NCBI RefSeq assembly: GCF_030825785.1
Contig: NZ_JAPJPG010000015.1
Span: 1-31,393, forward strand
Direction: 5' to 3'
DNA length: 31,393 nt
Source of the DNA: Anaerococcus sp.
GTDB taxonomy: Bacteria; Bacillota; Clostridia; Tissierellales; Peptoniphilaceae
Positions 24,453 through 31,393 of this stretch are shown here, one piece after another; within the stretch, counting starts at the first letter, position 1, and every line of letters starts with the position of its first letter. The notes under the pieces are model-generated. The model had not been told where the DNA came from. It ran no database searches and saw nothing but the letters and a program-made list of their open reading frames with translations. Made by a program: the position numbers and the translations under genes.

Positions 24453-24487
24453 TAGCCCCTCGAGCAAAATCTTGCTAAGAGGGGCTA
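24453..24487. terminator. Bidirectional terminator between converging operons
   Basis: TAGCCCCTC (24453-24461) pairs with GAGGGGCTA (24479-24487), with an inner AGCAA/TTGCT stem and a four-nt loop. T-rich sequence lies on both sides, though neither T tract is uninterrupted. It sits between the converging zinc-ribbon gene and treC. Confidence 0.75.
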
Positions 24488-24505
24488 GATTTTGAAAGTG
24501 ATTTT

Positions 24506-26167
24506 CTAGCTTCTTTTTATAAAGGCAAGGCTTTCGTAAGGGCTTAGCCTTATTTTTTTGTCTACTTTTCTTTCTGCATAATTTCCTAAGAAATATTCGA
24601 ATTTATCATAATTATCTAGGATTTTTTCAAGGTCGACTGTAACTTCATCTCCTGAGAAGTTATTCATATTTATTAAAACTTCTCCCTCATACTCTCTGAC
24701 ATAGGCGAAGATATGAGGATCATCTTCAAGGATTGGGAAGTAGAGACCATCGGAAATTATAGACTCTTCTTTTCTAAGTTCTATTAGCTTCTTGTAATAA
24801 TAGAATATTGAATCCTTATCCTCTAGGGCCTTTTCTGCATTTATTTCTTCATAATCATCATTTACCCCTATCCAAGGAGTCCCTGTCGTAAATCCTGCAT
24901 TTTCTGATCCGTCCCATTGCATAGGAGTTCTAGAATTGTCTCTAGATTTTTTCTTGATAATATTTATAGCTTCATCGGAACTTTTACCTTTTTCTAATAA
25001 GTCCTTGTAGGCATTGATGCTTTCAATATCCTTGTACTCATCAATTGAAGAAAAGTCAGGGTCAGTCATTCCGATTTCTTCTCCCTGGTAGAGATAAGGG
25101 GTTCCTCTCATCATGTGGATGGTTTGGGCAAGCATAGTAGCTGTTTCTTTTGGATAATTTTTAACATCTCCAAATCTATTGTTGGCCCTTGGCTGGTCGT
25201 GATTGTTCCAGAAAAGAGCATTCCAACCTCCCCCATCTTGGAGGCCCCTCTGCCAATTGTTTAGGATTTCCTTTAATTTCATAAAATCAAAGTCCATGTC
25301 AGTCCACTTGTCCCCATCCTTGTAGTCTACCTTAAGATGGTGGAAGCTAAAAATCATGGAAAGCTCATCGCCTTGGGCAGCTGAGTACATAGAAGAATTC
25401 TCTATATCAGTTGAGCTCATCTCTCCTACTGTAATTATCTCGGGATTCTTTCCGAAAGTGTGCTTGTTAAGCTCTCTTATCCGCCTATGAACTATAGGGG
25501 TATCTGTGTAGAGCTTTTTCTCCTCGCCTATATCTCCTGAAGAGTCTTCTAAGATTTGGCTTTTCCCTATTACATTTAAGACGTCAAATCTAAATCCTCC
25601 GATTCCCTTATCAATCCAATAATTTACAATCTTATAAAGCTCTTCTCTAAGATCAGGATTGTGCCAATTAAGATCAGCCTGGGTCTTATCGTAGAGGCAG
25701 AGATAGTATTTTCCACTATCTCCAAACTCATTCCAAGCAGGTCCACCGAATTTGGACTGCCAATTTGTAGGATATGACCCGTCCTTACCATCTCTTATAT
25801 AATAGAAGCTTTGATATTTTTCATCACCTGCTATGGCCTTCTTGAACCACTCATGCTCCGTCGATGTGTGGTTTAGGACCATATCAAACATTAACTTAAT
25901 ATTTGCCTTGTCAAACTCTGCGATGAGATTATCAAGGTCCTCATCAGTCCCAAAGGCAGGGTCTACATGGTAATAATCTGCTATGTCGTAGCCGTTGTCA
26001 TTTTGTGGAGAGATAAAGAAAGGATTAAGCCAAACCATATCTACTCCAAGCTCTCTTAGATAATCTACCTTTTGACTAATACCCTTAAGGTCTCCTATAC
26101 CATTTCCTGACGTATCCTTAAAGCTTCTGGGATAGGCCTGGTAGATTACTTGTTTTCCTAAATTCAT
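24506..26167 (-). CDS. treC: Trehalose-6-phosphate hydrolase (GH13)
   Basis: Hydrolyses trehalose 6-phosphate from the PTS into glucose and glucose 6-phosphate. The 553-residue product is the usual length for TreC/oligo-1,6-glucosidase. Visible: QAYPRSFKDTSGNGIGDL (10-27), the DMVLNHTS region (95-102), nucleophile Asp195 in GFRFDV, acid/base Glu249 in TVGEM, and third acid Asp324 in NNHDQPR. The start follows GGAGGTTAA and lies 8 nt after the treB stop. Oligo-1,6-glucosidase is the main alternative by sequence, but the treB neighbour makes trehalose 6-phosphate the likely substrate. It is the closest relative, in this window, of the inactive GH13-like protein at 17062-18084. Confidence 0.93.
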   Translation of the reverse strand: MNLGKQVIYQAYPRSFKDTSGNGIGDLKGISQKVDYLRELGVDMVWLNPFFISPQNDNGYDIADYYHVDPAFGTDEDLDNLIAEFDKANIKLMFDMVLNHTSTEHEWFKKAIAGDEKYQSFYYIRDGKDGSYPTNWQSKFGGPAWNEFGDSGKYYLCLYDKTQADLNWHNPDLREELYKIVNYWIDKGIGGFRFDVLNVIGKSQILEDSSGDIGEEKKLYTDTPIVHRRIRELNKHTFGKNPEIITVGEMSSTDIENSSMYSAAQGDELSMIFSFHHLKVDYKDGDKWTDMDFDFMKLKEILNNWQRGLQDGGGWNALFWNNHDQPRANNRFGDVKNYPKETATMLAQTIHMMRGTPYLYQGEEIGMTDPDFSSIDEYKDIESINAYKDLLEKGKSSDEAINIIKKKSRDNSRTPMQWDGSENAGFTTGTPWIGVNDDYEEINAEKALEDKDSIFYYYKKLIELRKEESIISDGLYFPILEDDPHIFAYVREYEGEVLINMNNFSGDEVTVDLEKILDNYDKFEYFLGNYAERKVDKKIRLSPYESLAFIKRS

Positions 26168-26175
26168 TTAACCTC

Positions 26176-27621
26176 CTAGCTAAAACTTGGTGTCTTAAAT
26201 TCTATCTTGTTATGAAACATATTCTTCTTTTCAAATACTACAGTGAGTACTACAGGGACAAATACAGCAATTGCCATTGCTATGCCGAAGTTTAACCTAG
26301 ATCCTCCCATTATTGAAAGAATTCCAGGAAGTCCACCTATACCGATGTTGTAAGCCATGGTTGAAGTTGATACAGAAAATACCGCTGCAAGGGCAGATCC
26401 AATCATTCCCGCTATAAAAGGGAAGCCGTATTTGATATTGATACCAAAAAGGGCAGGTTCTGTAACTCCAAGATAGGCAGAAATTGCTGCTGGAACTGAG
26501 ATTTGTTTCTCCTTCTCATCCTTTCTGTGTAGGTAGATTATAGCTACTACTGCTGAGGCTTGGGCAATGTTTGATAGGGCAATCATTGGCCAAAGGATTG
26601 TTCCACCGAAGTCATTTGCAAGCTGAAGGTCGATTGCATTTGTCATATGGTGAAGTCCTGTAATAACAAGTGGCGCATAGAAGAAACCAAATACTGCCGC
26701 AAATAACCAGTTAAAGGCTGAAGTCAATCCATTATATACTCCAGCAGAGATTAGTGAACCTATCTTCCAACCAATAGGACCTAGGACTAAGTGAGCTAGA
26801 AGCACTGTTGGTATGAGTGAAAATAGGGGAACAAAAATCATTGATATTGCTTGAGGGATGACCTTTTTGAAGAATCTTTCAAGATAAACCAAGAGGAATC
26901 CTGCAAGCATAGCTGGGATTACTTGGGCCTGGTAGCCAATTCTTTCTATAGTGAAAAATCCAAAGTCCCAAACTGGAACCTCCCCACCACCTGCTATTGA
27001 GTAAGCATTGGCAAGTAGATTAGGTGAAATCAAACAAATACCTAGGACAATTCCTAGAATTTGGGTTGTACCCATCTTCCTTGTGATAGACCAGGTAATT
27101 CCTACTGGCAAGTAATGGAAGATTGCTTCACATATAAGCCACAAGAAGTCATTTACTCCATTCCAAAAGACAGAAGTCTCTACAATGGTCTTTCCTCCAA
27201 GACTATCAAAAGGCATCTCTCCAAGGATATTTCTAAAACCTAAAAGCAGACCACCTACTATGATAGCTGGAATTAATGGAGCAAAGATTTCAGCAAGAAC
27301 TGAAGATACCCTTTGTAGGGCGTTCTGGTTTTTCACAGCATCCTTTTTCACTTCATCCTTACTCTTTTCTGTGGCGTGTGATATTGCCATAAAGTCCTTA
27401 TAAAACTCATCTACATCATTTCCAATAATAACCTGGAATTGACCAGCCTGGGTGAAAGATCCTTTAACTGAAGCTAGATCTTCGATTTTTTCTATATCCG
27501 CCTTCTTTGGATCATTTAGTACAAAACGCATCCTGGTAACGCAATGCGTAACTGACGAGATATTGCTATCTCCTCCAACATATTGATGCAAGAGCTTTGT
27601 ATCATCTGTATATTTTCCCAT
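26176..27621 (-). CDS. treB: PTS trehalose-specific EIIBC component
   Basis: Imports trehalose and phosphorylates it to trehalose 6-phosphate. The 481-residue protein has an EIIB domain (about 1-90, phosphorylated Cys27 in THCVTRMRF) and a membrane EIIC domain (about 105-470), including the GITWSITRKMG and TEPALFGIN segments typical of the glucose superfamily. No EIIA domain is fused or encoded nearby, so it probably borrows a glucose-type EIIA encoded elsewhere. Start follows AAGGAGGACTT. treC begins 8 nt downstream. No treR regulator is in the window; a weak cre-like site lies upstream at 27747-27760. Confidence 0.94.
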   Translation of the reverse strand: MGKYTDDTKLLHQYVGGDSNISSVTHCVTRMRFVLNDPKKADIEKIEDLASVKGSFTQAGQFQVIIGNDVDEFYKDFMAISHATEKSKDEVKKDAVKNQNALQRVSSVLAEIFAPLIPAIIVGGLLLGFRNILGEMPFDSLGGKTIVETSVFWNGVNDFLWLICEAIFHYLPVGITWSITRKMGTTQILGIVLGICLISPNLLANAYSIAGGGEVPVWDFGFFTIERIGYQAQVIPAMLAGFLLVYLERFFKKVIPQAISMIFVPLFSLIPTVLLAHLVLGPIGWKIGSLISAGVYNGLTSAFNWLFAAVFGFFYAPLVITGLHHMTNAIDLQLANDFGGTILWPMIALSNIAQASAVVAIIYLHRKDEKEKQISVPAAISAYLGVTEPALFGINIKYGFPFIAGMIGSALAAVFSVSTSTMAYNIGIGGLPGILSIMGGSRLNFGIAMAIAVFVPVVLTVVFEKKNMFHNKIEFKTPSFS

Positions 27622-27746
27622 AAGTCCTCCTTATAATATTTTATATAGTACTTATACCCATATTTATCGAAATAATTTATCCTTACATACAAATTAAAAA
27701 CTTATTTTAAATCATTGATTTATCATAGATAAAGCAAATAAATAAT

Positions 27747-27760
27747 TATAAGCGATTAGA
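27747..27760 (-). promoter_or_regulatory. Weak cre-like site upstream of treB
   Basis: TATAAGCGATTAGA on the plus strand matches the catabolite-response element TGWAANCGNTNWCA at 12 of 14 positions, failing at the symmetrical G2 and C13. Location 126-139 nt upstream of treB is compatible with CcpA control, but the match is imperfect. The treB promoter itself was not identified with confidence. Confidence 0.25.
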
Positions 27761-27772
27761 ATAATTACTAAT

Positions 27773-27809
27773 CAAAAAAGAGAAAGCTATCTTCTATTAC
27801 AGCTTCCTC
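27773..27809 (-). terminator. Terminator of the YkvI-family gene
   Basis: Minus-strand GAGGAAGCT (27801-27809) pairs with AGCTTTCTC (27780-27788) over nine pairs including one G-U, loop 12 nt, followed by TTTTTTG. Confidence 0.85.
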
Positions 27810-27829
27810 AATAGTTAAATTATAATTTC

Positions 27830-29074
27830 TTATTCTTCATTTTCTTCGTCCAAGATTTCTTGGACGGCTTCTTCAGATTTTTCTATCATATCCTCATTAT
27901 CTATATGACTTCTTTCTATTAGTCTTTTGAGTTTTTCCTTATCTTCTTTTGTGTAATCCAAATCATCATCGAGTTTCCTTCTCATATAATGATTGATGGC
28001 AAATCTTCTTATGTTTTCGTACTTGATAGAAGTTCTCTCCTTATGATAAGCGAAAACTAAAACCACTAACATGATAATACCAGCATAACCTATGATTGGA
28101 TAAAATACTGATACAAGCTTTTTGAAGCCGCCAAAGCTTAAGATAAACCCAGCAAGTGTTATAGTTACGAGAAGGATTTTAAACTTCCTCTCCTCTCCTC
28201 CGGAAAATCTACGTGCTAAGGCATAGAAAAGAGAAATCCCTGTGTTAAATATCATGCCAAATATGACAAGTGCCATGACAGTGCCAAGGATTGGACTTAT
28301 ATCTTCTATTACATAGAGCATTGGTATATCTAAATCTTTTACTTCATTTACCCTAATAAACAAAGTAAGAACAATAAGTATACCCAATATTCCAACTAGA
28401 AGACCTCCAATAAGACCTCCTATACCAGCTTCTCCTGTATTAAGTTCATCTCCACCCAAAACTAGGGCCATAGACACCGCTGTCATAATCGACATACCAA
28501 AATAGTTGAATAGGGAAAGAGTAACACTTGAGAAGTTAGCTGGTAGAGCCCTTGCAACAAGGTCAAGGCTTTTCCAGTCAGGTGTGTGATGGGTAAAGGT
28601 ATAGATCGAAGCGATTAGCGTAAAGACTAGGATTAAAGGAGTAAAAGATCCTATAATCTGACTAACCCTCTCAAAATCTAGCATACCTACAACTATAATC
28701 AATAGGGCGCAAATTACAGCTCCCAACCAGTTAGGTGTGCCAAAGGCCTGGTTTAAGTTTGAACCTGCTCCTGCAATCATCACAAATCCTATTACAAAAC
28801 AAGTAAATATCAAAGATAAGTCCATAAATTTACTGATGAATTTATTGGTAATCTCATCAAAAACTTCCGAATGGTCATTTGCTAAATAATGGCTGCCTAG
28901 TTGAAGTAAAAGTCCTCCTATTAACATATGTAAAAATGCGAGCACTACTACCCCGACTATGCCAGGTATACCCATAGAAACAAAATACTGCATAAGCTCT
29001 TGGCCTGATGCGAGTCCTGCTCCTGTGATTACTCCTACATAGGCTAGCATTATTCTTATAATTTTTTTATTCAT
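27830..29074 (-). CDS. YkvI-family membrane protein
   Basis: A 414-residue polytopic protein (about ten helices) of the YkvI family, LeuT-fold relatives whose substrates are mostly unknown. The start MNKKIIRIMLAYVGVITGAG has the unwound Gly-rich first helix (VGVITGAGLASGQE) typical of the fold. A hydrophilic tail of about 60 residues (from about 355) is strongly charged and ends EEAVQEILDEENEE, longer than in Bacillus YkvI. Start follows GGAGGAATT, with promoter 29092-29119 and terminator 27773-27809, so it is a single-gene unit. I would call it a putative amino acid or related transporter and no more. Confidence 0.85.
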   Translation of the reverse strand: MNKKIIRIMLAYVGVITGAGLASGQELMQYFVSMGIPGIVGVVVLAFLHMLIGGLLLQLGSHYLANDHSEVFDEITNKFISKFMDLSLIFTCFVIGFVMIAGAGSNLNQAFGTPNWLGAVICALLIIVVGMLDFERVSQIIGSFTPLILVFTLIASIYTFTHHTPDWKSLDLVARALPANFSSVTLSLFNYFGMSIMTAVSMALVLGGDELNTGEAGIGGLIGGLLVGILGILIVLTLFIRVNEVKDLDIPMLYVIEDISPILGTVMALVIFGMIFNTGISLFYALARRFSGGEERKFKILLVTITLAGFILSFGGFKKLVSVFYPIIGYAGIIMLVVLVFAYHKERTSIKYENIRRFAINHYMRRKLDDDLDYTKEDKEKLKRLIERSHIDNEDMIEKSEEAVQEILDEENEE

Positions 29075-29091
29075 AATTCCTCCGCTTTACT

Positions 29092-29119
29092 ATGATACTG
29101 TTTTTTGTTTACTATTCAA
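29092..29119 (-). promoter_or_regulatory. Promoter of the YkvI-family gene
   Basis: Minus-strand TTGAAT (29114-29119), 16-nt spacer, TATCAT (29092-29097). The 220-bp divergent region to the EamA gene is otherwise very AT-rich; for the plus strand TATACA at about 29252-29257 with a weak upstream hexamer is a possible -10. Confidence 0.5.
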
Positions 29120-29294
29120 ATATAAATACTTATATAAGTTTAATTATTTTTTATATCTACTTCACTATTTCATTCAAATGTTGATAAATTTTGTAATTTT
29201 TTAATTTCATTTAAGATTTTTTATGCAAAATGCAAATATTCGGGTATACATATAAAGTAAATGATAATTCGCACTAAGAGACGAAGGAGAAAAA

Positions 29295-30251
29295 ATGGAA
29301 AAACAAAAGAAAAGTAAGAAGATTGACCTACTGGCTAAGTTAGGCCTTTTGATAACGGCCATCCTTTGGGGTTCTTCCCTAACAGTAGTAAAGCAATCAT
29401 CTGATACCTTTAATCCAAACTTTATTTTGATGGTAAGGTTCGGTTTGTCAGCAATAATTCTTGCTATAATATTTAACAAGAAAATTAGAGAAGCTAGTAA
29501 GCATGATATTAAGATTGGTCTTATTATAGGAATCTTCCTCTTTATGGCTTATTCATCACAGACTCTGGGAGTAACTTACGCAGATCCTGGTAGGAGTGCC
29601 TTCCTTTCAGCATCATATTGTGTAATAGTTCCATTTCTGGCCTGGGCTGTAACTAAGGATAGACCAGATAAGTTTAACATTGCTGCAGCGATTATCGCAG
29701 TAATAGGTATTTATTTTATATCCAAATCTGGAGTAGAACCTGGAACATCAATCTTCGATGCTGATAAGGAAATGCTTCTTGGAGATGGCCTTGCCCTACT
29801 CAGTGGTTTCCTATTTGCTGCCCACATCGTAGCTGTAAGTGTCTTATCTGAAGGAAAAGATCCTATACTTATGACAATCTTCCAATTCACTTCTGCAGCG
29901 ATTATTGCAGCAATAGTGACATTCACTATGGAAGATAACTCAAATATCGTTGTTAATGGCAATGGACCTTACCTAGAGCTTGCTTATCTTGCGATTTTCT
30001 GTACAACTGTTGCCCTACTTCTACAAAATGTAGGTCAAAAATACACAGATGAATCATCAGCAGCTATCATACTAGGTTTTGAATCAGTATTTGGTATTCT
30101 AATTCCTGTAATGCTTGGAATAGAAAAATTAACTACTAATTCAATTATCGGTTTTGTAATGATCTTTATAGCGATTATAATTTCAGAAACTAAACTTTCC
30201 TTTATCTTCGGGAAAAAGGAAGAAGAAGAAAAAACTAAAGATAAAAATTAG
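29295..30251 (+). CDS. EamA-family (DMT) transporter
   Basis: A 318-residue drug/metabolite transporter-superfamily protein with ten predicted helices in two EamA repeats (about 14-150 and 165-305). LGLLITAILWGSSLTVVKQS (16-35) and GFLFAAHIVAVSVLSEG in the second half are typical. A Lys-rich N terminus and a charged tail (KKEEEEKTKDKN) flank the membrane part. Start follows AAGGAG. Single-gene unit, divergent from the YkvI-family gene, ending at the terminator 30260-30296. Family members export amino acids, nucleotides or other metabolites; the substrate cannot be told here. Confidence 0.93.
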   Translation: MEKQKKSKKIDLLAKLGLLITAILWGSSLTVVKQSSDTFNPNFILMVRFGLSAIILAIIFNKKIREASKHDIKIGLIIGIFLFMAYSSQTLGVTYADPGRSAFLSASYCVIVPFLAWAVTKDRPDKFNIAAAIIAVIGIYFISKSGVEPGTSIFDADKEMLLGDGLALLSGFLFAAHIVAVSVLSEGKDPILMTIFQFTSAAIIAAIVTFTMEDNSNIVVNGNGPYLELAYLAIFCTTVALLLQNVGQKYTDESSAAIILGFESVFGILIPVMLGIEKLTTNSIIGFVMIFIAIIISETKLSFIFGKKEEEEKTKDKN

Positions 30252-30259
30252 CAAAGTAA

Positions 30260-30296
30260 AACTGCCCTGTGGGATTATCCTGCAGGGCAGTTTTTG
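30260..30296. terminator. Bidirectional terminator after the EamA gene
   Basis: ACTGCCCTG (30261-30269) pairs with CAGGGCAGT (30283-30291), with 13 nt between, and is followed by TTTT. A flanking AAA on the left gives TTT on the minus strand, so it can also end the oppA remnant. Confidence 0.9.
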
Positions 30297-30314
30297 GAGG
30301 GAAAACTGTTTATC

Positions 30315-31228
30315 TTAGAATCCTTCTGAACCTTTGTAGAAGAAGTATCCTAGTGGTGTGTAGTATAGGCCTTTGATGTTTGGTTTTATCATATAAGAGT
30401 TATTGTAGAAGTACAATGGTTTAACTACGTTATCTTCTCCTATAAGAATATCTTCAGCCTTGTGCATATTTTCCATTCTTTCGTCTGGATCTGATGTAGC
30501 CTTGGCAGCTTTTACGCACCTGTCGAACTCTTCGCTCTTGTATTGGGAATCGTTATTTCCGCCATCTGTTAGCCACATATCTATAAAGCTCATAGGATCG
30601 TTGTAATCTACTATCCAACCGAGTCTTGCTATATTGTAGTTTCCTTCTTTTCTTTCTTTGAGGAATACATTCCAGTCTTGGTTTTGTAGGCTAACTTGTA
30701 CGCCTAGATTTTCTTGTCACATGTTTTGTAGGGCTTCTGCTATAGCCTTGTGGTTTTCGTCGGTGTTGTACAAGTAATCGATTTGTGGGAAGCCTTCTCC
30801 ATCTTTGTAGCCTGCTTCTTCCATTAGTTTTTTAGCTTCTTTGATTTTTTTCTCATAATCTTCGTTATTTATAGAGTAATAGTCTCTGCCAACAGTTCTA
30901 AAGTCATCTCCTTCAGCTCCCTTAGCATCATATACTCCAGATGGAACGTAAGCTGTAGCTGGCTCTTGGCCTTGGCCTGTAACTTGGTCTACGATGAAGT
31001 TTCTATCTATAGCTAGAGAGAAGGCTTTTCTAACTTTTGGATCATTGAATGCTTTTTTTTAAACATTGACCATAAAATTATCTTCTCACATGTGGTCTAA
31101 TATTTAATTCTCTTATCTCTAGAAGTTCTTGAATTTACTCTTGTAAAACTGAGTTAATAAAGTCTAAGTCTCCTTATCTATAGGATTTATAGTTTGCATT
31201 TAGCTCATCATAGAAGTTTTATTAAATT
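30315..31228 (-). pseudogene. Decayed oligopeptide-binding protein (OppA/SBP family 5)
   Basis: Remnant of a peptide ABC transporter binding protein. The C-terminal half reads well on the minus strand: AFNDPKVRKAFSLAIDRNFI, then AKKLMEEAGYKDGEGFPQI, RLGWIVDYNDPMSFIDMWLT, and the end at 30315. In-frame stops interrupt it: TGA 30717-30719 (where NMWQENLG is expected), TAA 31059-31061, TGA 31086-31088, TAA 31135-31137 and TAA 31174-31176. A frame change lies near 31075-31095, where FYMVN should read continuously. The recognisable part ends at about 31228 against a terminator, so roughly the N-terminal half, with signal peptide, is gone. The small ORF at 30315-30593 is only the last segment. Not functional. 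Confidence 0.9.
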
Positions 31229-31230
31229 GC

Positions 31231-31259
31231 ACAAAAAAAGACAAGCCCGAAAGCTTGCC
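31231..31259 (-). terminator. Terminator of a transcript entering from beyond the right edge
   Basis: Minus-strand GGCAAGC (31253-31259) pairs with GCTTGTC (31240-31246), 6-nt loop, followed by seven T. It ends a unit lying mostly outside the window. The 31260-31393 stretch has only short frames (stops at 31306-31308 and 31341-31343) that I cannot identify. Confidence 0.8.
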
Positions 31260-31393
31260 TTTAGATTTATAAATTAAATCTTTTTAGATTTTCTAACCTA
31301 ACATATTATCCTCTCAAAGGTAATTTCATGACCTTTTCGCTTAGTTTTTCGGACTCAGCATTAGCCCGTCCGGCTCGTTGAGGACTTCATCTC

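Noticed and set aside
30717..31088. TGA read as tryptophan in the oppA remnant (two ATG-TGA sites, one where Trp is expected)
   Set aside because: TAA stops and a frame change also interrupt this gene, and intact genes here use TGG for Trp, so decay explains it better than recoding.
31306..31393. C-terminal ends of a gene crossing the right edge (two short minus-strand frames)
   Set aside because: Frames of 16 and 26 codons match nothing I recognise, and one has a stop close to the edge; only the terminator is supported.

Overview
The window looks like a low-GC, Gram-positive anaerobe of the Firmicutes, probably in the Anaerococcus/Peptoniphilus group. That placement is inferred from AT-rich codon use, strong AGGAGG-type ribosome binding sites, TTGACA/TATAAT promoters, Rho-independent terminators, a T-box leader and a signal-peptide surface protein with a C-terminal sorting-like tail. 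No rRNA or other marker fixes the genus.

Layout. (1) 1-5000, minus strand: operon ispE-murI-ppx-ppk (isoprenoid and cell-wall precursors, polyphosphate turnover), with a probable attenuated leader and a long hairpin at its end. (2) 5000-5335: a compact candidate sRNA gene and a tRNA-Leu (AAG), each with promoter and terminator. (3) 5335-10510, minus: an arginine operon. A T-box leader with an AGA specifier precedes argG, argH, a fused substrate-binding/permease protein and its ATPase. argG is split by a one-base frameshift in an A6 run. (4) 10520-12484: K+-dependent membrane pyrophosphatase. (5) 12560-13923: rpsF-ssb-rpsR and a structured ncRNA that may be 6S RNA. (6) 13954-18084, minus: P1 peptidase coupled to an unknown TIM-barrel protein, a cystine/dicarboxylate-type symporter, and a 340-residue relative of GH13 glucosidases that has lost its catalytic nucleophile and acid/base. 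(7) 18164-24446, plus: FtsX-type ABC exporter, repeat-bearing surface protein, and an SPFH-SHOCT protein paired with a zinc-ribbon membrane protein. (8) 24506-27621, minus: treB-treC for trehalose uptake and hydrolysis. (9) 27830-30251: YkvI-family transporter and a divergent EamA transporter. (10) 30315-31230, minus: decayed oppA pseudogene, next to a terminator belonging to something beyond the right edge.

How the genes fit together. Polyphosphate kinase/phosphatase and the pyrophosphatase point to active use of phosphoanhydride energy. The arginine T-box ties argG/argH and the importer to charging of tRNA-Arg, so the importer probably carries arginine or a relative. The most unusual items are the apparently inactive GH13-like protein, the frameshifted argG in an otherwise intact regulated operon, the candidate sRNA at 5002-5111, the ncRNA downstream of rpsR, and the sorting signal in which Ser replaces Pro. 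No CRISPR array, phage or intact insertion sequence was seen.
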